From contig JBHGNT010000006.1 in NCBI GenBank assembly GCA_043228905.1, positions 1,612,001 through 1,676,000 of the forward strand: a DNA stretch of 64,000 nt. Reading direction: 5' to 3'. The notes under the pieces were generated by a model. That model was not told the DNA's origin. It saw only the letters and a list, made by a program, of their open reading frames with translations, and did not search any database. Below are positions 49,101 through 62,600 of this stretch, in pieces; the stretch's first letter is position 1, and every line of letters begins with the position of its first letter. Made by a program: the position numbers and the translations under genes. This stretch comes from Azolla caroliniana. Its lineage: Eukaryota; Polypodiophyta.

Positions 49101-52100
49101 AGTACATCGTAACTTGCCCACAAAATATTCTAGCTGACTTGATTAGCCAATCCTTTTATCTATTTCTCTCTTTCCTAAATATATTGTGTCCTACGCATCT
49201 ACGGTTTCCTAGATTAACACCTTATCGACCCATATGGTCGAGTTGCACACTAGCCGCTCCTCATTTGGGGCGCTATCACAAAATGTGCACTCTAAGAGCA
49301 CATATGGGGATAGATTTACAACTTGGGGCTGATCATTGATTATATCTAACAATTTAGTATACTTTTTGGTTTTTGTTTTGTTGGACTTTTATATACAGAT
49401 AGTTATTTTCCTTTCAGCATCAGGGAATAAATAATCAAAATGTAAAAATCAACAGTCAATATTATTAATGATTTATAGCTTTGATATGGTGAACCATGGC
49501 ATACATCAGCCCATATTTCATTGAAGGCCATTGCTATGTATTTGTCATTATTTTTGGTTCTTATGCTGTTGAACCTTTTCCTTTACAACCATTTACCAAT
49601 TTGAAGACAAACTTTTATCATGAAAAACTGGGGAATCAATATTAATTCATTGAATGTTGTTGAATGTAGTGTCTTCTACATATTTTGCAATGAGGATCCA
49701 TTGTGGATGAAGCTATGCTTAAATACTCATGAAGGATTGCTTCGATATTCGGGTACTTGGAAGCACACGGTATTGCAAAAGTGAGTTATGCTTCACAAAA
49801 TTATCCACTCACTGCATTTACTCACTATTGCAAATAATCCATGTACTACTTTTACTGCTGTTACTAATCACCTTGCAGACTTCTTCACATTTGTCCCCAG
49901 AACAACTTGCTGATGCGTCTGTGTGATATTTTTAACTGATGTGGTCCATCTGACGTTTGAAAGTGATCATGTGAAATTATATCCATAATGTTGTATAATA
50001 AAATATTGTGAAGGGAAAAAAAGAAAAAGAAATAGAAAACAGAGAGACTTTAGCCTTGCAGCCCCTCTTGCAGCACTGTGCCCTTCCTGTGAAATCAGCC
50101 TATTTATGCAAATGTACCTGAGTGGGTGTCTCCAAGTGGTTCAGGCTGGGGGTGGGACACCCCGTTTTACAGCTGCAATACCTTATCCTCAGTAGTCTCC
50201 AAATGGCAGCAATGGTTAGGATGTTTGTTCGACTTATGTTCCTAGGAAGTATTGTATCTATTGGATCCCTTCGGGTTTGTTTCAGCCGCTTTATGCACAT
50301 GTACCCAAGTGTGTCAGGTTGGGGGGGTTACCGTGCTATATCTTATCATTAGGAGTACCCAGATGGCAGCCATGGCTGGGATGTTTGTCCGACTTATGTT
50401 TGTAGGCAGTATTGTGTCTATTAGATCCCTTGGGGTTTGTTTCTTTGAGTGTGAATGTACATACTCTTTGTTGCTTGCACTTTCACATGTTACCTTAATG
50501 CTGACATCATTGGTCAGCACTTTGGTGTTGCTAAGTGAGTTTCCACCAGGGTATCAAGGATTTCTTGGAAAATGATGATGAGAGTAGAGATCCCTCCTGC
50601 ATACTCATTTGGATGTTGGTGTTTTCTTAATGAGGCAGGTTGAGGCGTGCATTGTCTCAGTGGTTGGCCTGGAATTCAGTGTTTAAGCCTCATGGTTTTG
50701 TTCTCATATTCAGGCTGTATGGTGTATATTCAGGTTGAGGCGCACATTGTCTCAATGGTTGATTGGGTCTCATGGTTTTGTTTTCGTGTTGACGCTCTAT
50801 GGCTCTGGCTTGCATACTTCTATTGCAGCTTGGGGCATTCTCGCCTTTCCTTTGCATTACCTTTCGGCCATTCACCTCATTACAAGTCTCTTCTTTTTTT
50901 AAGAGGCTTGTCTGCCTCTGAAGCTCCATGTGAAGAAAACCCGAACACCTATGGTCCTCTAGGATCAAACTGCATAGCCTGGTGTTGGGTTCCAAAGCCT
51001 TCCTCAAATATACAATGGTAATTTCGCCTAATGTGATCATATTGGTACATCTAGAGTTCTCAATATGTTTCTCCGATCATTTGATTCAAATCAGATAATG
51101 TGTTAATTGGCTGAAGTAAAGCACAGACCAGTCCAAGCTATAGTTGAGTGGGGATAATATGTCAGAATTCATCCCATGTAACTTCACCCCTGTAGGGAGC
51201 CTGAGCTGTAGTCGATAGAGAAAGCTAACTTCATGGAATAGGAATTCATTGGTGCTGCATTCATCCCTGTTTTGGTAATCTCATGCGGACTGGCAGTTTT
51301 TGTACACATTTTCATGCCATTGTGATAATTATTGTTCTCCGAATGTGTTGTCAATACCATTCACCATAATACTCTCTCTATGTTTCCCATCTTTCCTTGC
51401 AATAACTATTTATTATATCCTGTAACTAGTTTAAATGACACATTTTGGCAGAGTAACCAAGGATAATGGAGCTACCCATGGATTCACCAATACCAAGCTT
51501 CATTTTGATGGTGAGAAAAACAGAAGCTTCACAACTTATTTGAGGAGAATGCTTGTTTCTGAATGATCTTATGTCTGCAGGATTTTCTTCTGTCTTTTTA
51601 TACAGAAGATGGTACCGTTCTAATGCAGATACAAGATATTTTGGTGTTGATAAAGGAATGATAGACAGAAAGCACGACCTTTCTTTTAAGGAATTTGTAT
51701 CTACATATGATGGGAAAAAACCGGTACAGTTATAAGCCTCCCTTCTATACAATCATCAGAAAAACTTAGGACTATATATATATTATGAAATAATAACTTG
51801 TTCATAGCATTGCTTTGAGTCTGTCTAGTATAGTCTTGCATCTTTATTCTTGATATTGATTATATCGCTTCTTCAGCTTAAAGTGTAGGTAGTTATATTA
51901 ATTCAAAATTGGGGTAACCATGATCCTGAGCATTTCCACATCTTCTTCCTCACCTGAACAACAAGATTCCCACTACATTTATCAGAGTATCAACAAAATG
52001 GAAACAAATAAACAAAAGAGATCATGGAGAGGCTGTCTATGTAGATGTACAATAGAATGCGTGACAAAGGAAAGTAAAAGGAAATGGTGATCCACGGGCT

Positions 52101-55100
52101 GGTACAGCCTAGTTTATTATTTGCAGATACTGGTTTACGTTCATAGCTGCCTGTAGCTATAGGAACCAGAATCAAAGAAAACAAGTTTCTTGAGTTTCCA
52201 AAACAGGGAATGAAAATGGAAACCCAAACTTGAGTTTTGCATGCGTAGCTAAAATACAAATAAACCATGTTCAGATTTAACTTGATTGCTAATCCATCTA
52301 GATTCTAAAATCTGATGCTAAAAGATTGAAAAGTAAATGACTCACTAATCAACTAGAAAAGGAAGACAGTAAAAGTAAAAAAAACATTAATAGCTGGATA
52401 GCATATAATATATCGTAATAAATCACAGTTAGAAGGAACAAAAAGGAAATTGTTTTGCATGACCGTCCTCTTGTCGTAGTTTACTTTACTGTTTCTTATC
52501 CATTTTCTTTTGTTTGGGGATGTACATACTTTCCCAAACTCTTAGATTTCAGTGACGAAGGTACCTATGTTCTATAATCGCATGTTTGCTGCTGATTGAA
52601 GTTCAGTGCAACACATGATGTTAAGAATTGTGTTTTTGGTCCATCAGGTCCTATTAGGTAACTTAGCTGACAGATGGCCAGCCATGCAACGATGGAACAT
52701 TGATTATTTCACGGAGAAATTTGGAAAATGTGTTTTCAAAGTTGGAGAGGACGATGATAAGAAACTCCTTATGTGTTTTGAAGACTATGCATTTTACATG
52801 AGGCATCAACATGATGAGAATCCACTTTACATTTTTGATGCAAAGGCAGGTAAACATGGAACTTTGAACTCCTTTTTGTGACTTTGTTGATCTGTGAGTG
52901 ACCATGCTTCTACAGTCCATACCATATATATAGATTGACATATTCACATGTAAATTTATTTGTTTTCTTTGGAAAAAAAATTGTGCAAGCGGGTGAACAG
53001 TGAGCAGCAACCGAGGAGTCTCACCCTGTTCCCTGTGTGTGCTTACACCCTCGCCTCCGTCTGCATCCTGTTCTCGGCCAGAAAATTAGGGTTTCGAGTG
53101 AACCCTAATTTCAGTTAAAATCCTAATTTCGACCATATTTCTTCTTTTTGGCCTGCATCCTCACCTTCCTCTCATGCTCCACGCTAATCCTACATCCTGT
53201 TCTTGGTTGCAAACTCGGGGTTTCACTGAAACCCTAAGTTTAGCTGAAACCCTAATTAATTAATTATTAATGGATTAATTGATTATTAATGTATAAATTA
53301 ATATTTTTCAATGAATTAAGTAATGTTTTAATGAATTAAGAAATTTATTAGTAAATTAATTAATGTATTAGTAGGTTAATTATTATGTTAATGAAGTAAT
53401 TAATTATTAATGTATTAGTAAATTAATTATTGTCTTAGTGATTTAATTAATGTGTTAATGAATCAAATTTTTAGTGAATTAAATAAATTTTATTATATAA
53501 ATTTAAAACGAATGGTTTTATAATATTCTTGAGGCAAATTTTCATTCTCGAATATTAAGAATTTCACGAACGCCGAATTTCATGAATATCACGCATGGGT
53601 CAATCTACGTATATACATATATGTATATATATGTATTCGTGATACAGAGACCAATATTGAACCATAGGACTAAAATATATTACATAGAACCTACAACCTC
53701 CACCTTATGGACCTCAAAGCTTACCATTTAGCCAATGTTCATGATATGCTACTTCTTGGAATGCTAGAAAATGATAAATATGAAAACATTGTGTGGGACT
53801 CTTTCGGATTTTTAGTTTCTTTTATTAAATCTACTTGCCTTTATGACCACTTTTGCAAGTAGAAATGTCCCTCCTGCAGATTCACATATGTTTTGTTTCT
53901 GGCTGTGATGAGCACACTAAAAATTGTGAATCAGATAGAAGGAATTCATTAAAATAACGTCTAGAAAACAATGGAGAAAGAAAACCTATAAAATCAAATT
54001 TGTTCGCATAGAATGTTTGTTCGTGTAAAACCAACATTGGCAATGCGGGGAAAAACATTTTTATTGTGCAAATTAATTATTTGGTTTGTAGTTTGGTGAA
54101 ATTGCTCCAAGTTTGATCGAAGACTATCAAGTGCCAGAATTTTTCAAAGAAGATCTGTTCAGCTTTATGGATGATTCGGAACGGCCTCCATTCAGGTGGT
54201 TAGTTATTGGTCCTCCTCGATCAGGTGCATCATGGCATGTTGATCCGGCTTTGACAAGTGCATGGAATACCTTGATTAGAGGTCGGAAGAGGTATTGGAA
54301 ATCTTATGATCTTGTTTAGGGAGATGTGTGTAGCTTCACGAGATGAGAAGATTTGGAATGATTTGCAGATGGGTTTTCTATCCTCCTGGGCATGTCCCTC
54401 CATCAGTTACTATACATGTTGATGAAGATGGAGATATGGCCACAGACAGCCCTTCATCCCTTCAGGTTTCTGCAACTACTATCAATGGCATATATTCTTT
54501 TAGATGACATGGTTTGATGATAACATGCTTTTCTCATTCCAACTTGTAGTGGTGGTTGGATGTATATCCTACCCTCAAAGAGGACGATAAACCGCTTGAG
54601 TGCATTCAGAATCCTGGTGAAACCATCTTTGTTCCAAGTGGGTGGTGGCACTGTGTTTTGAACCTTGAGACATCTGTGGCTGTAACACAAAACTTTGTGA
54701 ATTCCACAAATTTTGAGCTTGTATGCATTGACTTAACGCCTGGTTATCATCACAGAGGAGTTGCTCGTGCAGGAAAACTTGCTATGCATGAATATATGTT
54801 AGCTAATGTTGATTCTTCATTGGAGCCATCTGCTAATGGGAATGGGGATAAGATGACAACGAAGGGTTTCTATGAATCTGATTGGAGCTTTACAGTTGAA
54901 TTTTTATCTTCTCTTATTGATCATCACTCAAACTCTTCCGTGACTAAGTTAGTGAAAAGTGGTTATGTAAAGTCCCAGACATTACGCAAGTGGTTGAACA
55001 GGTTGTGGCTCATGCGGCCAGACTTGAGGCAGCTAATCTGGAAGGTCAGTTAATAAAGTCTTTCGTGACCTTCAATTATATTCAAGTCATCGAGAAGAAC

Positions 55101-56587
55101 CTGTATTGCAATTTATATTATCCATTAATTATCTTAAATGAAAGGGAAGACACTTAATGGTCTCTTTTGGAACCAAAGGGTGCTTGCATTGCATTTGATG
55201 CTGAAGGCTGGCTAGAACAAGTTGCCTCAATATGCAATTATCATAACCTTCCTCCACCAACAGATGAAGAGAAGTTACCTGTTGGAAATGGAAGTAATCC
55301 GGTAATCATCATTTGTATTTATTCGTAGATTTTAAAAACGAAGTCATTTTCCTTATTTTTAAATTGCACTTCAGGTGTTTCTTGTTGGACGCAATGCAAT
55401 CAAATTATATCTTGATGAAACAAGCCAAGATAGAGTTATCGATGGTTTATCATCCGAGGTATAACTTGTTTTTCTCATAATTCTAGTTTTGTAATGTAAA
55501 GAAATAGACCTAAGGTTTGATTCTTGTATGCACTGGAGTATGAGTTTCGTTGTGTGTGTGACAAATAAGCGAGGAGAGAGAGAGAGAGAGAGAGGGAGGG
55601 AGACAAATACCAAAATGTCAACATTTCATATTCCAAAAGGTTATACCTTTATTTGGGATAAGTTGCAAGAAATACTATCTTCATATGAGCCAATTCCTGA
55701 GTTAGATGGCGGATCTCAAGAGCTTGATTGAAGGTTTGTTGGAAATAAGAGATTGACTATGATCAAATGTTGCTTATCACAAGTTGATTGACAAACATAA
55801 GTTGTTGGAAGAAAGGGTTATAAAGATATGGGGTTTTCGTAATCCCATTACTTGGTGGTTTCATGTGATCAAAGCAAGTTGCTGTTCTCGATTGATGCTA
55901 CGAGCTAAGGTATTTATTTGGAGAGTTATGGTTGCAGCTTTACCATTGGGGAATGCATTAAAAAAAAGAAACATTACTAAAGGATTGTGTTTCTTTTGTT
56001 TGGTGGAATTGGAACATAGTAGGCATTGAGTTCTTTTATGCCCGATTGCAAGGATGGTTTGGAGGTGTATCAGTTTAGTGGGGATGTCTCTAATTGGACT
56101 AAGCCTATCTCCCCTAGTTGGGTTTTTGCACATATGGAGAACAAGGAACCAATGCCTCATTTCCAAATTATTTTTAAGTGCTTGAGGTATTGGGGGTTAT
56201 GGTTCAATTGGAATATGCGGAATGCCTTCACTTTTGATTCGCAAGTTGGGGTGAGAAAATATGTTGTAAAGTTAAAAGAACTTCTTTTGAGGCAGTTGAC
56301 AGTGCTAGAGAAGTCACGAAATCTCAACCATGAAGAGAGAGAGCTATGCAAGGTCACATATCATCATATTCGCCATTTGAATTGTTGTGTAGGGTGGCAT
56401 TGAGTTTGGAGTCGTGGGAGTATTTAGCTCCCTATAAAGGTTCTATACTTTGTAGTAAACTTATCGTGGAGGTGTTTTTTTTCCTTTCGTAGTGAAAGCC
56501 ATTTTTTACGGAAAAGGAGAGAGAGAGAGAGAGAGAGAAGAAAGATATATTAACGTCTTTTAAGAGGCCAAAATGGCCTATAAGACC

Positions 56588-56650
<63 letters not shown>

Positions 56651-59600
56651 ACACAACAAGAAGAGTTTGCATTAAGAAAAAGGGAGCTACAATAAGCCAA
56701 CATTAGAAAGTGTGATATAGAATATTCTGTCATTAAATGCATATGACATGTCAATTGCAATCATAGTAGGTAAAATTCATGTTCGTCTACTATATCATTC
56801 GTTTTCCTACGTTGGAAAACAAACACGAATGGTATTCAAATATTCGTGTTTTTTTTTTTCCTTTTTCTCCTTTTTTTACCTTTTTTTTGGGTTTTTTACC
56901 TCTTTTCCCCCCTTTTCCTCTGCACATCAACGCTACGCTCTGCTCTCCTCCCCTTTCCCCCCTTTTCCTTGAACGATCTGCTGCTTGCATCGTGCACACT
57001 AGTCAATTGTGAGTCAGTGACCACATCTTCTCCCGGCCATTACTTTTTGTAATTTTTCGCTAATTTCTGTAATTTTTTTGTAATTTCTGTAATTTTGTTG
57101 TAATTCCCTTTTTTTACCTTTTTTTTTGGTTTTTTACCTCTTTTCCCCCCTTTTCCTTGAACGATCTGCTGCTTGCATCGTGCACACTAGTTAATAGTGA
57201 GTCAGTGACCACATCTTCTCCTGGCCATTACTTTTTGTAATTTTTCACTAATGTCTGTAATTTTTTTGTAATTTCTGTAATTTCTATAATTTTTGTAATT
57301 TTTGTAATTTCTCTATAATTTCTGTAATTTCTGTAATTTCTGTAATTTTGTTGTAATTTCTGTTATTAAGAAGGTAATGTTTTTTTTTTTGCAATTTAAA
57401 AAAAAAAATTACCTTGAAATTTTTTTTACCTTCTAGTAAATAATTTATCCAAAAGTATAGTATTTATCATTCTTCGAGGGTGTTTACCCTTCTCGAATGA
57501 TTGAATCATTCTCGAACACGAATGCACGAATGGTACGCATGGTTCATACTATGATTGCAATATTTTGTTTTCAAAGAATGACTAGTTGTGGGCATTCAAT
57601 CCCCATGACCACTAAGCATGTCAACACACATTATTGTAGAAAATGCAGGGATCTGTCAAGATTCGAACTCTTGACATAACCATGTTGTAATCGAGTGTTA
57701 TGTGTTAACCACACATCTAGCATATAATCATGTATATACTTCCTCATTGTAGGTTTTAGCTAGCATCATGTGCATAATTTCTCCCTTGTATTATTAACAC
57801 TTGGCACATGCATGCGTACCTACTGCCTACATGCTCTATTGTATCACATGCGTGCAACAGGTATGCATGCCACTTAGTATAAATAGTTGAGTTCACCTTG
57901 AAGGAATTCAAGGTGAATAACGCCAGTCATGGACATATCAATCTAGTATTCTCGTTTCACCCATCTTCTCTCCTTAGTCTTCATCTCTATCTTTATGCTC
58001 TTGTGTCATTCCGCCATCGCTCCGTCGTAGCCTCATCACTCCGTCGTAGCCTCATCATCTGTGCTCCGTCTTAGTCCGCGCTTGGTGTGTCCGTGATAGG
58101 ATCTTAGATTAACTCTCACACAACAAGATCACTTAGAAGACTTAAGGAAATATCAGTAGATTAGGGAAAATGAGCACTGCTTACAAAGATATAGAATGGT
58201 TTATATAACCAGTTTCTATAGGTAGGTGGAAACCCAACTAACAATTGGCAACGGTTTGGTTTGGTGAACTGGTTTGGAATCGAATTGTTTAAATTTTTTG
58301 AAACTTGAACCAAATCGAACCGAACCACGAAACCATTAAACTGAACCGTTAAACATTTTTCAAACCGTAAAAACCACGGTTTCGGTTTTTCAACATAGGT
58401 CAAATTTTAAATTTATTAAATTTATAATATTTCATTATTTTAATTTTTTTTTAAATTTTATTTTTCCTAAATTGTAAGAATAAGGTCTAAAAATAAAAAG
58501 ATTGTTTAAAAACAAATTTTAAAATTTTTTTAAAATAAAATAAATAATGAAAAATAAAAAACCATTTAACCCATGGTTTTTGACTGTTGAAACCAAACCG
58601 TTTTTTAAAACCTAAACCTGAACCGAACCGAACAGTTAAAACCGTTAAGCCGCGGGTTCGTGTTTTGGTTCGGTTCAAACCGAACCGTTGCCGATTGTTA
58701 AACCCAACGGCCACTTTATTAGGTTCACACTATTATAACTATATTCACATCTAACAACTACTTAACTAGGTTCATACTAATTCTAAGTATGTTCACACCC
58801 AACAATTACTTAACTAGGTTCACACTATTATAACTATGTTCACACCAAAGCTTTCGTAGGATACACATTAAGTGTAACAATTATACATGTTGAGCTTCTT
58901 TCTCGACACCCTCCCCTAAGAATGACTTGTATTGGGCCTTTAATGCTCATGGCCGACTAAGCACGTGTTCACACACTATGCCTAATGGGTCTATTTTGAT
59001 GTTGTAGTGTCATATTTCTCCTCAATGATTTGTTGGAGATCTTTCAAAGGAAAAATCTGTTTAGAATATGCATACTTATATGTTCTTACGATGACCTTGC
59101 AGTTGCAATTTTATTCCGAGTTACAGAAGTCAGAAACGCCTTTGAAACATGCAATTCCAAGTATTCTTGCCAGTGGTGTCATTTATTATGGAGCTGGAGT
59201 ATACAAAGTTGTTGAATGGGATGGAAGGAATGATCCAAAAAAGAAGCTTCAGAAGATCCACAAAAAGCAAAGTACCTCATTTGGGGACTTCCACCGAGCA
59301 AGATGGAACCAGGCAGCCATAAATCCATCATATTTAAATTCCTGTGAAGATGATTATCTTGAACCTGATTGTGAGAATCCATGCTACCCATATATTATTA
59401 CTTCTCGATATGATGACAAAGAATTTTGTTACATGTGAGATACTTTCCATGGTTTCTGGAAAATTATTATAGAAACTTGATCGATGGACTAACAGAACAT
59501 GTTTTTCAGGCGTAAATCAATGAACGAGAGAGACATTTTAGACGTCAGCAGCTTTCTGGGAGAGCAGATAAAAAATCTACATTGTCTGCCAATTCCTCGA

Positions 59601-62600
59601 GTGTATTCTGTTGTAAATGGAAAAAGTCAACCAGAGATAGTACCCTCTGATAATCACAATAAACCATGGGCCTTTAAAGTTATGGGTGAATGGTCATTAT
59701 TCATTGGCATGATGAGAAGGCAACAACGAGACATCATTGCAGAGCTGGAGGAATGGTAATCTGTCCTTGTAGTGTTGCTGGTGTTTATTATTTTATCTGG
59801 TGATGAATAAACTGAATTGAAACTTTGCCTGTGAATCATAGGGAAATTATCCCTAACCATTTGGTTAAACAAGTAGAGGATTATCTTCCAGCTGATCCTG
59901 TAATGTTGGTAGGTAGTGATATGATAACTTTCAATGTCTTTCTCTCGTTACGGATCTAATCAAATTGAGGTTTTGCTTATTCAATTTGAGTGACACCATT
60001 TTTAGGTGGATATAAAGACAACAAAACCTGTTTGGCTTCACATGGATGTAAATGATGAAAATATACTGGTAAAGTCAAGTAAATCAAATGGATCAGACGA
60101 GATTGATCATCATATACCAAATGTTGAGAATATTGGAAAAATAGAAGGATGTTGCATCCTAGACTTTGGAGATGTTTGTCTTGGTGAGCATATTGCATGC
60201 ATCTAATTTTTCTTACTGTCCAAGTATGTAAGCTTTACCAGATTATAATAAATTTTCTATTTATTGTAGGTGATCCACTGTATGAAATGCTGCCAATTTT
60301 TCTAGATGTCTTCCGAGGTGATGTTCACTTTATGAATCAGTTCCTAGCAAGTTATAACCTCCCACTAACATCAAAATCCAATGAACTATCAACAACTTTG
60401 GGACAACCAGCAAATCCTGAAACAGCAGTAAACAAGCTTTCGTATCGAGCAATGTAATACTTTTTTTATTGCATGTTATGCATTAACGTTGATTAAAACA
60501 AACGGTCTGAATTCATTTTCTGATTATTGTATGGTTCTCTGAAATTTGAAATTCTGTTTCAAAGGAATATACACACAAAAGGGATGTGGAGACAGGCTAG
60601 AGGAATATCGCTGGCCTGTACATCCAAGATATCTTAATGATAACATCTCATTAAATCTACCTAAGTGTATTGTCGAGATAATGCTGCTATCAAAGTAACT
60701 TGCAATAGGGGGATATGGGACCATGTTCCATCGTCTTAATGAATTAATTACTTAAGCTCCTCAACTCTAAGAATTGCTTCAATGTTCAACCTGACTAAGG
60801 CTTATTTCACATTATGGTTGGAGGGCAAAAACGTTTCATGGTGAACCAGAAGTTAGTAGCAGCAGAAAACAAAAACTAAGCAACAGACCAGTAGAAAATA
60901 AACAAGGCTTTCTTCAGTCTATAGACCCTACTTTGCTGACCTAAGATGAGGGGCTGCCCCATATAGAATTCTTACATTAAGTCACCATTCATAAAGACAA
61001 ACTTGACGTCCATTTGGGAAGTACTCAAACTATAGTGGGCAGAAAATTGTTGGCCACACCGGATAGAAGCATATTCTGCTGTTCAAGAAAATGCCTCCTC
61101 ATAGTCCACTCCAGCCAGTTGGGAGCAAATTGTAGTTGGGACGTGGGACCAATTACCATGCATGATTCCTCTTAATGGAATCAAGTCTTCCTCTGTAGTT
61201 GCATTTCATGGAGCAAGACCAAGTGCTTCTAGTAGGCTCATGTGTTTGTGGGACGTTATACAATCAGGCAAAGTTGCATGTATTATGAGGTTGTTGGGAT
61301 TTACAAGGTGTTGATGAGGTGGCTGCATGTTGTTGAATATTAACATCAGAAAGATGTGTATCATGAAGGATTTGTTTTAGACATCACGGAAGTTGTGTGG
61401 AGGGCTAGGTTTTGATGGTTTCGAATGCATCTATTGGCGTTCATCATTTCTCAACTTCCAAAGCGTCTAACCCAGATGGCTAACCCAGATGGAACCAACT
61501 ATCTAGATTAGGAAAAAAACACCGATGATGATGACCTTGTTGCAATACATTGTTTGTATAACATTGTTAAAGGGATTTAGCCACTTCTTAAGGCTTCTTT
61601 TATTGTTTCACCTTTGACTCTTGATTGGACAAAGATGGTTGTGTGCATGGTTTCATGCCCTTCATGCTCTGAAACATGAGGCTTGGAACTTCATGTTGGA
61701 GAGCATGAGCACAAACAATCATTTTTAATAAGCTAAAAATCAATTGCAGCTTGCGCGGGTGCTAAGAATGCAACAATGGAAGTAGACTTATGATTGGGCT
61801 CAGTCCCTTCAGCAATATACCGCAAACCTTAGTATTGCAGCAAGGTCACCATTTACTAGAACAGACTTTTTAAGAATTTGAGGAATCGTGGTATTGAGGG
61901 CCTTAGAATCCCTCCCATGCTGTGAATTAGATTGTTGTGTTCCCAATATCGTTGTTTGGAGGGATAGAAATGGGTAAAAAAAAAGAATCACAGATATTGG
62001 CTGCCCAAAGAAAACAAAGTTTGATGGGAGAAAGAAACAAATAGACGTATGCAGACATCACAACTGTGATACCACTTGAGAAAAATGTTACGAACAGAAG
62101 TTATATGCCAAAAAGGCTGGCAGTAGCAGAAAATAAACAATTTCTTAGTGAGGCTCAAAGCCTTTCAATACAAAAATGATAGTGGCGTTTTAACATATGC
62201 ATTTATGGAAATAATACTGTGCAGTGTCAGGTCCAGAAAATCAGATGAATAAATGCTGGAATAAAGCAAATCTAGACTGTAGAAGGAGATACTATAGTCC
62301 TAGGGCTGTCACCTACAAATAGTTAGATCTCGTGGTTCTATGATAAATAGAATAACTTGTGTTAGGATGCCACATTGAATCTATCTTTGACACTATTCAG
62401 TTAGTGATGACGCCGATTTAACCCAGTTTTCTCTCTTGACAGATATAATGTACTAGATTGGTACTAATGATTAGTACATTTTAGCAGGTGCTACTCGATC
62501 TTGCATGAGGACAATGCACTTGGTGCCATTTTCAGCATCTGGAAAGAATTGAAGACAGCAAGATCATGGAAAGAAATAGAACAAAGAGTGTGGGGCTTCT

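Larger units (their letters stand above)
43896..49351 (-). mobile_element. Complete Ty1/Copia LTR retrotransposon in JMJ21 intron 1
   Basis: Antisense to the host gene. It has two 633-bp LTRs, a tRNA-iMet primer site, a purine-rich tract before the 3' LTR, an uninterrupted gag-pol and a perfect 5-bp target duplication. Gag, protease, integrase, RT and RNase H come in Copia order. The LTRs differ at a single position by my reading (44031 T, 48854 C), so the insertion is recent. Nothing essential is visibly broken, so it could be autonomous. Confidence 0.96.

Noticed and set aside
49877-49945. Candidate JMJ21 exon after TTGCAG at 49879
   Set aside because: It is in phase but runs to a stop with no donor. 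Direct joining of 49780 to 51452 gives the conserved FDG(F)S...YRR sequence.
53225-53260. AAACCCTAA words as interstitial telomere repeat
   Set aside because: Only a few scattered copies separated by other sequence; not a telomeric array.
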